Assembly: GCA_039621445.1 (NCBI GenBank)
Contig: CP154956.1
Span: forward strand, 71,608,914-71,672,913
Direction: 5' to 3'
Length of the DNA: 64,000 nucleotides
From: Euglena gracilis
Taxonomy: Eukaryota; Euglenida; Euglenophyceae; Euglenales
A program made the translations under genes and the position numbers. Each line of letters starts with the position of its first letter. Position 1 is the first letter of the stretch. This document shows, piece by piece, positions 11,000 to 43,591 of the stretch. The notes under the pieces were generated by a model. The model made no database searches. It had not been told where the DNA came from and saw nothing but the letters and a program-made list of their open reading frames with translations.

Positions 11000-13680
11000 G
11001 TTACGTTTGATTAAAGAGAAGTTGCAGTTTCCCCTCCTGAAAAAAAGAAACCGGTTGGCAGGGCCACGGCAGTCTTTTCTGAAAATTATTTTTGAAACCA
11101 CTTGCCATTAAATCTTCTACCACGAGGCTGGTATATTTTTCAGAATGTTTGGGGTGATGTTGGGTGATCGGCACCCTGTGTCGGGAGGCTGGTCGTCGCC
11201 AAAAAAAAACAACCCATTTTGCTGCCCTGGTGGGCTCGGTTCAGGGCCGTCAAGTTAGGCCCCTGTTTCAACCGGCGGTTGGGTGCCTCTACTCCCTGAG
11301 TCCACGGTTGCCTGGCGTCGGACCTCTTTTTTGTACCACCAGTTTAGTTTTCTCATTTTCCAGCTTTTTGATCAAAAGGCAGACAGAGACAAAACCAAAC
11401 CACCAGATTGGAAGAAAACATCAGCGCACAGCAAACCTGCTGGAGTGAAGGACAATACCTCTGGTGAGCTGTTTTTGGTTTGGAAAACAAAGGAAATCAA
11501 CGCCTTGGATTCTTGAAATTGTCCATTCCTTGAAATTGCCAATGCTTTGTGTCTTTCTTCAATCCTTTACACAATAATCAAATGACTTTACTTCTGTGTT
11601 TCTCTGTGGTTCAATTTGTCTCGCGAGATTGTTTAACTGGTTTTGCTGGTTTCTACTGGGGTTGATTTAGAATTTTCTGGCTGTCGCAGCCAGCGGCAGC
11701 CGACAGTGTGTGCACTGCACCCCGGAGTGGGAGGATCCAGCCAGATCCTGCCTGCGGACCTGGAGAAGGTCCTGCAGCAGCTGCAAGCGTGCTCTTTGAT
11801 TTCGGTTATCCGTTATTTGCTCGAAGGGTTACCCAAGTTCAATGGCCTGAAAAACAAACCGGAGGAGAAAAACCACCGGCTGAAGAATTTTAAATTTCTT
11901 TAGAACGTATGCAATGATACATGAGATAATGCAAGCTGAGTTCTGTTGAGTCAGCAGTTCTTCCACTTTCTGCTGGAACTGGGCATAGGGTTGGTCCAGG
12001 AGGGGGAGAAGGCATCCCTGCCCCACTCCGTGGAACAGAAGGAGCAGAAAGTGTTCGTGGCGGATGAACTGAGAATTCAAAAACGCTGGAGAAGATCAAA
12101 AAAGCCACAGCTGGTTTCCTCCGACCTGAAGTTTTTTTGCAAAGCTGTCCACATCATCACTGGCCCTTCACAGAAGGGAATATCGTGTATTTTGCTTTCC
12201 CTTGGTTGAGGTTTCAAGTTTAGGAAGTGTGTAAAAACATGTGGAGGAGGTGGGCCAACTTTCACCAAACCAAAGGCTGGATGTCAAAAGGAGTAAAAGG
12301 CGAGGGCAGAGGCAAGGCCTGCCCAGCTGCCTCAGGAGCCTCCGGGAGGGGGAAAACCTTGTCAGCATCCACAGTGGGCTGCAACAGGCCCACAATGGCG
12401 GGACGCACGGAGGTCTGGCCACCACCACGAGCCAAATGGATGGTAGGTCTGCATACCACCCAAAACGTGAAGGGTTAATCTGTCAGATATGGCCTGGGCG
12501 TACACACCCCTGCACCAGAGATTAAGACTCTTTCTGCCCTGGTGGGAAAATCATGCCAGTCCTCACCAGGTCAAATTGATCAGGGGAATCACCCAAGATA
12601 AATAAACCCTCCTGTCTGTGACACCCTAGTCCTTGGTCATCGACTGCGCGCGGCCGTTCGCGTCAAACGTCATCGCCACGCCTAATAATTCTTAAGCGTC
12701 GGCGGTGAACGTCTTAATCCCCAGGGAGAGGTGCCAATTCTTAAATGACCACTGAGGCTTTCTTGTAGGATAAATCAAACGATGGCCCGATCTCCACCTC
12801 ACACCAAAGGGCGACAAAAAGAGCACACGTCCTTTTAAGGCCTGGTGGAGTCGACAACATGGCCTTTCCGCATCGCTGCTCCACGGCTGCGGCGCACAGC
12901 GTCATAGGACGTTGGCGGAGCACCCCAAGCGCGTGTGAGGATGTCTTTTGAATACCCCAAAAAGGCACACGCAGTTTCGTGCGACAAAAAAGAACACCGC
13001 AGAAGGTTTGTATATTTGTTGCGTCAGTCAAAGGGATCAACTGCACCAGCACTCCCGCAATAAGGCAATTAAGAACAGCCAACTCCAGAAAGATCAGGGG
13101 CAGAGCCGAACCTTCAGAAAAAATAGTCTCGCTTAAGCATCCAGCAAACACTGCATGGCACCACTTGGGGGAATTTAGGAGGTCAAAGGTGTCAGGGTTT
13201 CTCTTGTCCCTCGGTGCCCCTTCCTACTCGGTGGGACTGCCTTGCGGGTGTGCGACTGTGCTTGGCACCCCTCTCCCAACCCCTCCCTGTCCGTCTTCCG
13301 TCCTCGGGTTCCGGACGGCATTCGCTGTGCATAACTCGACCCGACCTTTCGTAGCAGACAAGCAGACAAGGGAGGGAGGGACATCGAGAGCAAAGCACAA
13401 AGACATTGTGAGGCCACGCCTTGCTCGTCGGCAGTTTTTCATGATTTTTTTGGTGCCTGGGTTTGGAGGTCCCACTTGGTGCCATTTTTCGCCGGATTTG
13501 GCTGCGGAAGCTGCTCCGACGTGACGGTGTGGCTGTTTTCCCCTGGGGGTCCGCCCCTCTCCACCCCCTGGCTCCCAGATTCTGACCGAAGGCGTTTGAA
13601 GACAAATCTTCTGACATTGGTTGGGGCGTCGGGCTCACAATGTCTTTGTGCTTCAGCCTCGGTGTCCCTTCCTCCCTTGT
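11000..13680. other. stretch without a recognised gene
   Basis: Open frames up to about 210 codons exist (for example minus 13,192-13,827), but they are compositionally plain and match nothing I know. About 60 bp around 13,380-13,440 reappears inverted at 13,630-13,690 (core CTCACAATGTCTTTGTGCTT). Confidence 0.3.
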
Positions 13681-13689
13681 CAGGTTACC

Positions 13690-14410
13690 TCCAGGGAGTA
13701 CGAGACACCTCGGGCTCCGCACTTTCCTACTGTGAGGCCAGATTGTGCCCTGAGATCTGGGGACCGGGGCACTCTCCAAAGCACCTTGGGCACAAAGTCT
13801 GTGATAATGGGCTGTAAAAGCCTCCACCCCCTTCCACTGGCCAATTCCAAAAACTTACTGACAGAAAGTCTTAATTTTTTGAGCAACACAACCTGCACCT
13901 CTGGTGGAGTGTGGTCGGCACACCTGGGGGATGACCCAATATTCTGCTAAAAATGACTTTGTAATAGAAGCAACCGTTTCAGCACCTTTGGCTTTATCTG
14001 GGGTTTTAATGAAATCGAAAGGGGACCCCCAGGTTTCACAAAGAAACGTGTTGCTCCCACGTGAGACATCATCAACTGAAAGGGACTTATTTGGGGACAC
14101 TGAGGAATTTATTGCAATTGCAACAATTCTCTCCCACTTGTGGAACGTTTGACATTTACGTTTTCTTTTGACGTATGGAGCCCCAGCCAACACACTGGTG
14201 GTTCTTTGCATCTGTGCCAAATCAGGCGATCGATATAAACAGAGGATGAGTTGAGCAAAAGATGAGTTGCGTACGTAATGTACACATATCAGTGGGTATT
14301 GTGCTGTGCACGCCCTAGGAGGATTGAGATACCAAAAGAACCATACATTTCCAGTTTTTGATTCCACGGCCTTATATATGGTGCTAACATGGTGCAGAAT
14401 CTCAGGCAAA
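13690..14410 (-). pseudogene. DIRS-like tyrosine recombinase, broken
   Basis: Read on the minus strand, the catalytic signature PHSTRGAG lies near 13,900-13,920. This is the H-x-x-R box of DIRS/Ngaro recombinases. After a frame change come VVLLKKLRLS and then AFTAHYHRL near 13,800, whose HY probably carries the nucleophilic tyrosine. Upstream (14,170-14,410) lies the conserved RSPDLAQMQRTTSVL segment shared with 4,860-5,060. Frameshifts make it non-functional as it stands. It follows the RNase H at 14,450-14,620 and the RT at 15,000-15,790, the usual DIRS order. Confidence 0.65.
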
Positions 14411-14449
14411 TATTGTCTGAGAATTGTGATGAAGGGGTCTTTTTTGCCC

Positions 14450-14960
14450 CCCCCCCCCCACCTTTGTCACGTAATAAAAAAACTGCCCGATTGTGTACTA
14501 AAAGTAGAACTGATTCTCCTGTTTCGCTTTGGATTTTAACTGTGCATATTGCTGCAATCAGTTCTTTGACATTTATGTGCAGTGTGAATTTTTCCCGCCA
14601 AAATTCTTGCACGATGTTTCCTGTATGAATGTCTAATCCCTCCAGGCCTGGGTGCTGCTGCCTGAGTGCAATTCCCTGGTGGCATTTTGGGGAAATGGTC
14701 TTCCTTGATTTCCTTTAGTTGGGTTTTTATTTCTGGTGAAATGTGATGTTTGGATTCCCAAGGGGATGCGGAGTGTTTTATCAGAAAATTGGTTAGGGTA
14801 TCCGTAAAAAAAGTCCTGAGAAAGCGCAGGGCCATTACGTTGGACCAGCTTTGTCCTAAAATGGCAGCCAGCTGCCTTTTTGATATGAAGTCCTTTTTTA
14901 CAATTTTCCTCGGTTCGTTTTTGATGGTCTTGACTTTTTTCGGGGGGGGGGTACTTGTCA
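14450..14960 (-). pseudogene. DIRS-like RNase H and connection region
   Basis: Minus-strand reading: SKRQLAAILGQSWSNVMAL (about 14,880-14,930), then SPEIKTQL, then LHINVKELIAA near 14,560, then VLLLVHNRAVFLL near 14,500. This is the layout of DIRS RNase H, where the last segment normally reads like TDNxxAVxYL. A poly-G run near 14,450 and several frame changes break it. Confidence 0.65.
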
Positions 14961-15800
14961 CTTTCCTTCTTGGAAACTTAGTTGAAACCTCAGGTGGTTT
15001 ACCCCCTGGCGTTGGGTTTTCTCTGTCTTTTTCTCAGGCGCTTTTTGCAATATTCCCCAATTCGGGCACACCGCTTTCCAGCCAGGATCAGCTCCCCAAC
15101 CCCAGTGAGCTGGCCCACAATATGGCAGTCTTTGGGGACGTGCACGTCCAACAGCACCGCACAACCTGTCAGCTCCCGCACCGCCGCCACGTGGCGGAGA
15201 GAGAGACGCGGCATGGTCAACACCAGACCGCCCCACCACCCACAAATGAATTTGAAAACTTTTCAATCCCTGACCACTGTGTTCCGGAGATTTTGAAGGG
15301 TGTTTCTGGTCGTGGCCACCACAAAAACGTCGTCCAGGTAAATGAATACCTGGACGACCCTTTTTATCCACAACTTTTCGAAAGTTTTCATTACCCCCAC
15401 GAACAATTTGGGGCAATATGTTCAGGCCAAAGAAGCCTGCTTTGAACTCCCATGTTTGCACCCCTGACTGATTCCTCAATAATGGCCTTAGGGCCTGGCT
15501 TACTGGTAGGTGAAAATAGGCATCCTTTAAATCAATTTTGGCTGCCCACTGGCCTTTTTCCAGAATTGGAAAGATGCGCTGGATGTGATCCAGCTTCAAA
15601 GGTTTACTTGGAACTCCTGGTTTAATTCCCTGCAGTTGCTTATGATCCTCCACTTCGTCTGCCTCTCCATCTGGTTTTGATATTAAAACCCAGGGAACGA
15701 GAAGCTGGGTTCCTGTATCCTGAACCCTCTTCATGGACCCAGATTTTTCGTAATCCAACAGGATTTCTTTGGTTCGGTCAGCTTTATGTTTGCCCCGAAT
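14961..15800 (-). pseudogene. DIRS-like reverse transcriptase, broken
   Basis: Reverse transcriptase motifs appear in order on the minus strand: DYEKSGSMKRV, VPWVLISKPDGE, GQWAAKIDLKDAYFHLP (the D-x-x-x-AYFH motif of DIRS/Ngaro enzymes) and, in another frame near 15,330, FIYLDD with the catalytic double aspartate. The frame switch between them and an internal deletion-like join show decay. The homologous plus-strand copy is at 18,080-18,480. Confidence 0.75.
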
Positions 15801-15899
15801 TTTAGGTGGGTGGACAATTTTGGGTTTCTTCCGCAGGGGGTTTGGATGCCATCCTTGATTAGTTGGCAGATTGCTGGGGGGGGGGGGGGCATTTTTGTT

Positions 15900-16890
15900 C
15901 CACCTTTTTACCCTCTATTGAAGTCTATGGTGTTGGGGTTGTTTCCCTCTCTGGTCCTCCGCTCTGACCTTGTTGGTGCACATACCATAGGGGGCCTCCC
16001 TGGGTCCCCCCCTTGGGTTGATCTTCTCCTGCCATGGGCAAAACGAAAAGATTTGACAGGGGGGAACTGTGGGTCCCCTGTCCTCCAACACAAGGTCCAC
16101 TGTGGGTACCTTGTCCCCCTTCTCCAAGTAAAGGGCCTCTGTGGGTCCCTTTGGGAGGTCTTCATGGGGTTTGGCCATGTAGTAATGCCCTACTGGGCTG
16201 CAGCTGATTAGCTTCTGGGCCCAGGGCCTGTATAGTGATGCCCCCAGTGGGCTTGAAATTGTTGGCCGTAATGGCCTTGGCCCCCATGGCCTTTGGCTTT
16301 ATTTGACGTTACTCTCCAGCTGCATTGAAAGTGTTGGGGGACCTCTGTCGGCCCCACTTTTCCCCTTGGGGGGAGGTTGATAGTGGGAGACATTTAGGGG
16401 TTTTAGGCAGACCGTTTTTTTCCCGTCCAGTGGGCATGTGCTTGCAGAATTGACTTCCAAGGTCTGTTTGACGTTGTCCCCCTTGGCCCACATTTTATCT
16501 GCCTGTACTGGGGCTTTGAATGAGAGTGTGAGAGATGCATGCATACCCCCCCCCCTTCAGTTTTTCGACAACCTCCTGTCAATCCAGGGGTTGCCATAAT
16601 CCCAACCATTTTCTGCCTGTATGGGGACGGGCGTTCCTTCCTCCTTCTGGTCTTTTGACCACTGTGGTCCACAGTCCGTGGCCGTTCCTGGGTGGGGTTT
16701 TTTGTTGAAGAATTTTTGATGCAGAGACGTGGGGGGAAGGGGCGGCCACGGTTCGTCAACGTTTCGTCCGCACCTCCAGGTTCTCCGGCTGCTGCGGCGA
16801 CTGCTGCTCCGGGTAGCTCACATCGCCTGGGTAATTCGAAGTTCATCTCCACAGTACTGTTCCTGGTTGTCAAATTGAAATTGTACATTG
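15900..16890 (-). pseudogene. Leader/Gag-like region of the same DIRS-like element
   Basis: The minus-strand reading PKGPTEALYLEKGDK (about 16,110-16,150) matches PEGPTESLCQKKGDT on the plus strand at 17,250-17,290, so both elements share this protein upstream of the RT. A basic N-terminal frame (16,403-16,888) may be its start. No named domain is recognised. Confidence 0.45.
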
Positions 16891-17179
16891 AAAATTGATG
16901 TTCGTCTGCTTCGTGACCTTCCGGAAATTCGTTTGATATTGACTTCTTCTCTTGGTTCGTCGTGTGGAGATGGAATCACGGCCAAGGAGGTCGCCACTGA
17001 AGGGGCCATGGGGGGCCAGTTTTTTACACGCAAATGCCCACAGGAAGGGGCAGAAAAGGTCCTCCCCAATTAATCTTGCGCAACAGCCCCTCGCACAGCA
17101 ACCCCCAAGATTTCCACTGGGGTTGGGGTTAAGAATAGCTTAAGGCCTGGAAGACCAACAGGTGGGCTATGGGGGGAAA

Positions 17180-18710
17180 TAAATGGAGTCCTTTGAGGCC
17201 AGCATGGAGGACCCATGGCCACCAAGGAGCTTAGGAATCTGCTGGATAAATGCCCCGAGGGGCCCACAGAGTCCCTCTGCCAAAAAAAAGGGGACACGGA
17301 CCCACAGTGGCCCTTTTGGCGGGGGGAGGAATGCCTCCAACATTTATTTCTCAATCTCCAATTACGCAATCAAGCTGGGGACCCACAGAAGCCCTATGAT
17401 ATGATATGATATGATTATGGTGCGCCAACCAACCGCACCAAAATGGAGAAGACAAGATAGGGGGAGCAGGGGCATTAAGCCCTATGATATTTCTTCCAGA
17501 AACAAGAGTTTTCAGAGAGGTGAGCAGAGAGGGAGAGAGTGCCCGCACATCCCCCAGAAAAAAATTCTTTTTCCAAGAGCCCAAGCCCTTGGGGGCCTAG
17601 GGGTGCAAAGCCCAATACGCCCAGCCCAGCCCCCCCAAAATCATCTCATCCAGGAAATAAATTCCATAGAGGGAAAAAAAGAGGACACCCCAACTCCATC
17701 AAAGGTTGCAAAAAACCCTGAAATGGTGGACAAAAAATGCCCCCCCCCCAACAACATGTCAACCCGTCAGGGATGGAATATGGTTTCATTGCTGACATGA
17801 AAAATTTGGGTCATTACATTCAGGCCAAAACAGCCTGCCTGGAATTCCCAGGTCCGTCCCCCCCACGTGATGTCTTAGAAATGGCCTTAGGGCCTGGTTC
17901 ACTGGGATGTGGAAGTAAGCATCCTTTAGGTCTATTTTGGCTGCCCACTGGCCTGTTTCCAACGCTGGAAAAATGTGCTCGATGTGATCCAGCTTGAAAG
18001 GTTTCACTGGGAACCTTTGATATAATTCCCTGCAGTCGCTTATTGATCTCCATTTCAACCCCCTGGGCTACGCCACCAAAATTGTCCACCCACCCAAATT
18101 ACAGAGCAAATTTGAACCTACCTCAAGCAGAAAAAATACTGCAGGATTACGAAAAATCTGGATCCGTAAAGAGGGTGAAGGATTCAACCACCCAGCACCT
18201 GATCCCCTGGTTTCTGATTTCAAACCAGAGGGGGGGTTGACACTCGAAAAGCTGTGGAGGAAAAGGGGCATCCAGGTATTTATTTACCTGGACGACATTT
18301 TACTGGTGGCCCCAAAACAAAACATCTTACAAAATCACCTGAACACAGTGGTCGGGGATTTAATCAAATCAGGATTCAAAATCAATGAAAAAAAATCCAC
18401 CCTGCACCCCACCCAAATCGTAAATCATCTTGGGTTTCAACTAAACTTCCAAGAGGGAAAATTACAGGTGCCCCCCAGAAAATAAAACAAAAAAAAAAAA
18501 AAAAAAAAAATGGTGAAAAAAGATTACATGTCAAAAAGGCAACTGGCTGCCATTCTGGGCCAAATCAGATGCAATCTAATGGCCCTACCCTTTCTAAGGG
18601 CCTTTACGGATGCCCTGGCATTGTGCTTCGCCCTCGGTGGCCTCGAGGGAGTACAACAACCACAGTCTGATTCTTCAAAATATTTTTTCATTGTTTCAGG
18701 CGTGTAAACC
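17180..18710 (+). pseudogene. Second DIRS-like element, plus strand, scrambled
   Basis: Plus-strand order: Gag-like PEGPTESLCQKKGDT (17,250), STRQGW (17,765), an inverted block (17,786-18,060), PPKLSTHP and DYEKSGSVKRV (18,090-18,180), PWFLIS (18,210), FIYLDDILLVAP (18,280), HLGFQLNFQEGK (18,430), a poly-A run (18,488-18,510), then SKRQLAAILGQIRCNL (18,530). It is head-to-head with the minus-strand copy at 13.7-16.9 kb. RNase H and recombinase are absent. Part of the RT lies inverted upstream of its normal place. Confidence 0.65.
17786..18060 (-). pseudogene. Inverted RT core of the plus-strand DIRS copy
   Basis: Minus-strand reading: FPVKPFKLDHIEHIFP, then GQWAAKIDLKDAYFHIP, then ALRPFLRH. 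This is the stretch missing from the plus-strand copy between PWFLIS (18,210) and TLEKLWRKRGIQVF (18,240). It has been inverted and placed in front of the DYEKSG segment. Confidence 0.7.
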
Positions 18711-18811
18711 CCATACTTTTTAACTTTTTGGTGGGTCAATTTCGGATGGAATCCAGGAGGTTGTCTCGCACCCCCCTGAGGTGGACCCAGAGGGGAGGAA
18801 TGACACCAAGG

Positions 18812-19420
18812 TCATGTCTGGTCTGCGGCGTTTTGTAGGTGAAGGTTTTTGGACAGGTTAGGCTTTGCCGTTTTAGTGCCCTTTTTGCTGGGGTTTGCTG
18901 GCTTGTTGCTCAGGCGTGTGTGCCTCTGGGAGGTTGGGCCCCTCAGGGAGCACCCCCAAGGATCGTTTTTTCCTCCTGAATCAAAGAACGAAAACATGGT
19001 GGAGCACACACAGCACACCTCTGCAACGCGAGGGGCAGCTCTCACAGGGTTGGGGGCTTGGGGGAGCGTCAGGGCGCAGGCGTTGCGGTCGGAAGCAAAG
19101 AGCGCTCCACGACGCCCTCCGTCGCCCGCACGTTCGTCAGCACGGACCGAGCGACCCCCCGGGCAAGTGGCGCCAGACGACCCCGTCGCGCAGCGCCAAA
19201 CCCCCGAGAAACGAAAGGCTCGGCCCAAACAACACGCAGGGATGTCCTGGTCGGGGGCACAGAATTGTCTTCCAGCACTGCCTCCACGTTGGTCCCCAGC
19301 GTTCCGGAGCAGACCAGGGGGTGGGGGTTGCTCGCAAAAAAATAATGTGTGTCTCAAGCCCAGGCGGCCCCCAAAGGATCAGACAATTCAAAGCAAAAAA
19401 CACACTCAAATAAAATAGAC
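18812..19420. other. GC-rich stretch, coding status unknown
   Basis: Both strands are open over long distances because of high GC (minus 18,812-19,357; plus 18,849-19,418). Neither product is recognisable, and no splice-bounded pattern is clear. It may be an exon of an unknown gene or simply GC-rich spacer. Confidence 0.25.
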
Positions 19421-20170
19421 ACAGAAGGCCCAGGCCCACTTAGGCGGCCTAACTCGCACTTAGCTTTGAAAGTGACTGTGAATTTGCGCCGACGTGCAAA
19501 TCCAAAAAAACGTTTTTCCAAAAAACGTTCTGCTTTCCAACACCGAGGCCTGAGACCAGGGCGGTCCTTAAGGAAAAAATCCGCTGTCCCAGCACGCTCA
19601 ATGAAAATATACAAGAAAATGGGCAAAGAAATTTGGCACTCTTCGGCGACAACAGGTCGACATCAGGAAAAAAAAAACTTGGCATCCTAGACCATCGCCC
19701 ATCCACCCAAATCATCAAAAAATGTGGTTTTGGACTTTTTTTTTTTAATTACGGACCCCGTTCAAGTCCCGGTCCGGCCCTTGGTCGGCCCTTTGGCCGA
19801 AAGGGGGGCGGTGCCTAAGAAAATAAATTAAAAAAAACTTTCCTGTCCCTCAAGGACGGCCCTGCCTGAGACTCAGGACAGTCTGAAAATAGTGTCTCCC
19901 TACACCCCCAGGGCCTGGGGACGAAAGCAACGACTTGGAACTCCACGGTCTACGGGCACAGCGCTCCTGGGTCCCAGTGTGCATGAATCCAAAGCGCTGG
20001 GTGATGAAACGAGGGGACTCCACTGCGTAGTTGCGCGATGGCACAGCGATTTTTTTTCATTACAAAAAATAAAATGCATAGCGCTTTAGCTTTTACTTTC
20101 TTGTAAATCAACATGTGGGTGGCCATTGCCATACTTGGGCAATGATACAACACGTGTGTCAACATGCGTT

Positions 20171-20572
20171 TCCATTGCACCAAAGTGCAATGGGCAGGCT
20201 TATGAAGAATAGAAATTTAAGAGTTATATTGCGCCAAAGCGCAATATAAATACAATTTTCATAATTTTATATTAGCGTGGGTATTGCGCCGAAGCGCAAA
20301 ATAACTGCTTGAAACTTATCTCACAACAGAGGGAGAGAACGGCCGTGGTAGAGTATGAACACCAGAGGGATAGAGTACAAAAATGAGGGACAGGGGGACG
20401 GAAGCCTGCTCTCGGTCACGTTACGTCAGAATTGGTCAACATTGCGCTTCGGCGCAACACCCACGCTGCTTTTACAGTTTTAAAATTGCATTTCTATTGC
20501 ACTTTGGCGCAATGTAATTCTTAAATTTCTATTCTTCATAAGCCTGTCCATTGCGCTTTGGCGCAATGGGCA
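20171..20572. mobile_element. Foldback MITE made of an 18-bp palindrome module
   Basis: The arms (about 20,171-20,300 and 20,435-20,572) are inverted copies sharing GGCAGGCTTATGAAGAATAG. Each arm itself contains several short palindromes of the form ATTGCGCyrAAGCGCAAT (20,173; 20,229; 20,283; 20,440; 20,500; 20,549). No open frame lies between the arms. No clear target duplication was found. Confidence 0.75.
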
Positions 20573-21389
20573 CCAATTTTTAATTTCTTATTTTTATAAC
20601 TGTGGGTGGAGAGAGCAGTTCTGGAAGCATCTCATTACCAGAGTGGACAGAGCTAAGGTGCAGGGAAACCTTGCCTGGGGCAGGAAGCCAACCTCCTGGT
20701 GTGTGAATGCAACCACCAACTTCTTCACATCCAGACGTGTCTTGTCCTGAGTGTTGTGAGCCCAACTGCCAGTGCCGGAGGTTCCTCCCACTTGCTTCGC
20801 AGTTAAGCATGCCTGAGAGGCCCTTCTTTTGGCCAAGTTTTGAAATTCGAAAATTTTCTGTTTGGAAAAGAACGGGTACCAGATAAACCCTGGGAATCAC
20901 AGCCGAGTGGGCGTCGAAAAGGTGTTTTAAAGAAGCTTGTCACTCCCCCTTTTCTCACCGAGGATTTGAAGCACACTACTTTGGGGATGAGCGGATGGAA
21001 TTGAGAAATAGAAATGCATCAACAACAGCGGAGAAGGGTAGACAGGCTGACAACACCTCTTTACGGTAATTTGCAACCCACCAGACAGCCACATCACACC
21101 GGGCAGATGGAGGGCATTGTTCAGCTGAAACAGGTCATCCCAAAAAAACCCACTTTGTGCACTGTCACCCCACTTTGTGCACTCTGTGCAAGGTCACTGA
21201 GGCTCCACAGCCCACCGCCCATGACTCGTCTTATTGGAACAGCAACTCCCTCCCCAGTGCCTGAATAGTACAAAAGCACCAACCGAGCTTCTGACACAGC
21301 AGCGCTCAAACCCCTTTCACCATTCTCTTCCATACCCCACCTGCTCACACAGCACGAACACATTCAAATACACCTGCTTTTTGAAAGGA

Positions 21390-21855
21390 CATTGCGCTGA
21401 AGCGCAATAGTTTACCTTGAGCGCAATGTAAATGCATTGCGCTTAAGCGCAATGTACAATGTATAACAGAAGCCCCTGAGCTTATAGGAGTCCCTTTGAC
21501 GTGGCACGGTGTGTCGGGGGCCCCTCTCTGCACGGCCAGAGTGAGGCTTGGTGAGGAAATACATTGCGCCGAAGCGCAAGGGACATGCCTATGCAATCCA
21601 CTGTTTGTTCATTCAGATTACACGTCAGCCGCGAGTTTGCACTTCTCATTTCTTTGTATTTCTATTGCGCTTCGGCGCAATGTATTTCCTCACTCCACCC
21701 ACACACTGGCCGTGCCGTGCAGAGGGGGGGCCCCAACACACCGTACCACATCACAGGGACTCCATTAAGCTCAGGGGCTTCTGTTATACATTGCTGAAGC
21801 GCTGAAGCGCAATGTATTTACATTGCGCTTAAGCGCAAAATCAAACTGTTGTGCG

Positions 21856-21869
<14 letters not shown>
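21390..21869. mobile_element. Second foldback MITE with the same palindrome module
   Basis: Inverted arms of about 190 bp (21,390-21,580 and 21,662-21,869) share TACATTGCGC, AACAGAAGCCCCTGAGCTTA and CACGGCCAG-type segments. The module ATTGCGCttAAGCGCAAT and its variants recur at least six times. The unique parts differ from the 20.2-kb element, so this is a relative rather than a duplicate. Confidence 0.75.
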
Positions 21870-41525
<19,656 letters not shown>

Positions 41526-43591
41526 CCCCAGGGCTGTATGAGAAGGCCTGCTGGGGGGGGGGGGGTTGACCGCCCAACCCACTCAACACAGTACCACGCG
41601 AGGAAAAAAGACGGCGGTGAGGGAAAAGTTTGAGTAACAATCGGCCGGAAACGCTCCCTGGACTCCCCCCATTCCTATCCTTGCCCCCCCTTCCATCCCC
41701 CACCTCTTCCCCTCCCCCCCCCCCAGTCTCTGGCTCCCTCACCCTTCCAAAAATTGGTCAGCAGGTCCCCACGTGTGATACCTTTGCGTGATACAGTCTC
41801 GGTCGATGCAAAAGGTTTTGGTTGTTGGAGACTTTCTGGACCTTGGTCGACAACTCACCAACAAAAAAATTTATGTTGTCTCAAAAATGTGATATCTTTG
41901 CGTGATATTCTTGAATTTTGGTTGAAAATCACAAATGATGGAACCACAAAAAAAAAAAGTTTCATTGAGCGAACATCACAAAGACAAAATGCATTTTCTC
42001 ATGTTCACCGCAGAGAGTGATGTCAACGAACATGTAACCACTTTACAGGAAAATGGGGGTCGAACCCTCCCCACCATGGCAGTCCTCCCTTCAGCGCCGA
42101 AAAAAGTATGACCAAAAAATCGGCTTTTCTAAATTTCTTTCACTTTTGTAAGTTTCTTTGAAAAATCGGCCTACACACTCACCAAAAATTCCATGTTCAG
42201 CAGCACAAAAAAAAATCTGTTCCCGGAGAAGTTCCCGGACCCCCCCCCCTTGGTCGGAAACCTGGTCTGGACCCTCCTCTCCCAGTCTGGTTCGCCCCCT
42301 ATGCCCCCTGTACAAAACCAACACTCACTTCATACCCTGGGCCCCCTTTTGGCCCCTTAATGCACCCCCATGGGGTTTCAATGATTCTCGCTCAGCCCTG
42401 GCCACCTCTAAAGCATTTTGCATTTGTGACAATTTCCTGTTGAAAAATTCTTTGGCTCTTGAATATTTCGAATTTTCAGCAGAAATGAGACCTGATTTTG
42501 TTCATAATCAGAATGCAAGCTGGATATTGATAAAATTTACCAAAAAGAGAACCGTGCACTGTCCGATTAATCCCACTTAACCCAATGTAGGAAATGTAGG
42601 AATGTTACCAATGAATACCAGAAGCCAGAAGTGAAGGATTTAATTCTTCATTGGTTCATTGAAATTTCAGGCAATATGTCTAAAAAATGCAAACCCCCAC
42701 AGATCACACTGATGATGGGAGATGAGGTTGTGGGTGGGTGGGTGGTGTGGGGAGGGAGAGACAGGGAAGGAGCGCCGAGGGCCAGCAGACCCCCGGCGCA
42801 CACGCAGGCGAGGAGGGTCGGGCGTCGTGGGCCGGCTTTGCCCATCAACACCCTGCCTTTTGTATCGAACGTCAAAGCAAAGAAAGTCAAACAAAAAAAG
42901 AAAAAGAAAAACAGAACATCAAACAAAAGCACGACGCCGCCATTTGACTGCCGCCCTTTCCGCGCACTTTACTGTGCCACCCTCTCACACTCCTCCATCA
43001 AATATCAGTCACCCATGCTTTCTCTAGCAGCAGCTGATGCCGAATGAAATTCAAACAAATTTTGTCAGGTTTCCATTATCCAAACCCATGATCCAGCTGT
43101 GTGTGAACGCAAACATCCATTTGGTTCATCCAGCCTCGGAGCCTTGTCCACGGCCATAGTGACCCCTGTGGAGGGCAGTGTGATACATCGGCCCGAGGGT
43201 GGGGGCGGGGGCACGGGAACGCTGTGGTACTGGACGCAAGATGCCTCGCTGGCAAGCCATCCGGGAAGAGTCGGCATTGTCCTGTCAAACGAACCTGAAG
43301 GAGAAGCAGGGGGGGGGGATGCAACTTGGCCCTTCAAATTATGCAAGTCAAAAAAATGCAAAAAATGCAAAAAAAAATGCAAAAAAAATGCAAAAAAATG
43401 CAACTTGCATAAAACCCCTGAGAAAAGGCTGGAATATAACAGAGTTTTGCTGCCTAAAATCCGTAAACATGTGACAATGCCGGTGTACCTGTCAATAATT
43501 CACAAAGAAGACCTCCTGGAAACCAACGGGAAGCACTGAGACCCCAAAGACCCCAGACAACTGCAGAGGGACCAGAGACAAAACATGACAC

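Noticed and set aside
13192-13827. 210-codon minus-strand open frame
   Set aside because: Basic, low-information composition. Only its N-terminal end (AFTAHYHRL) belongs to the recombinase remnant; the rest has no motif.
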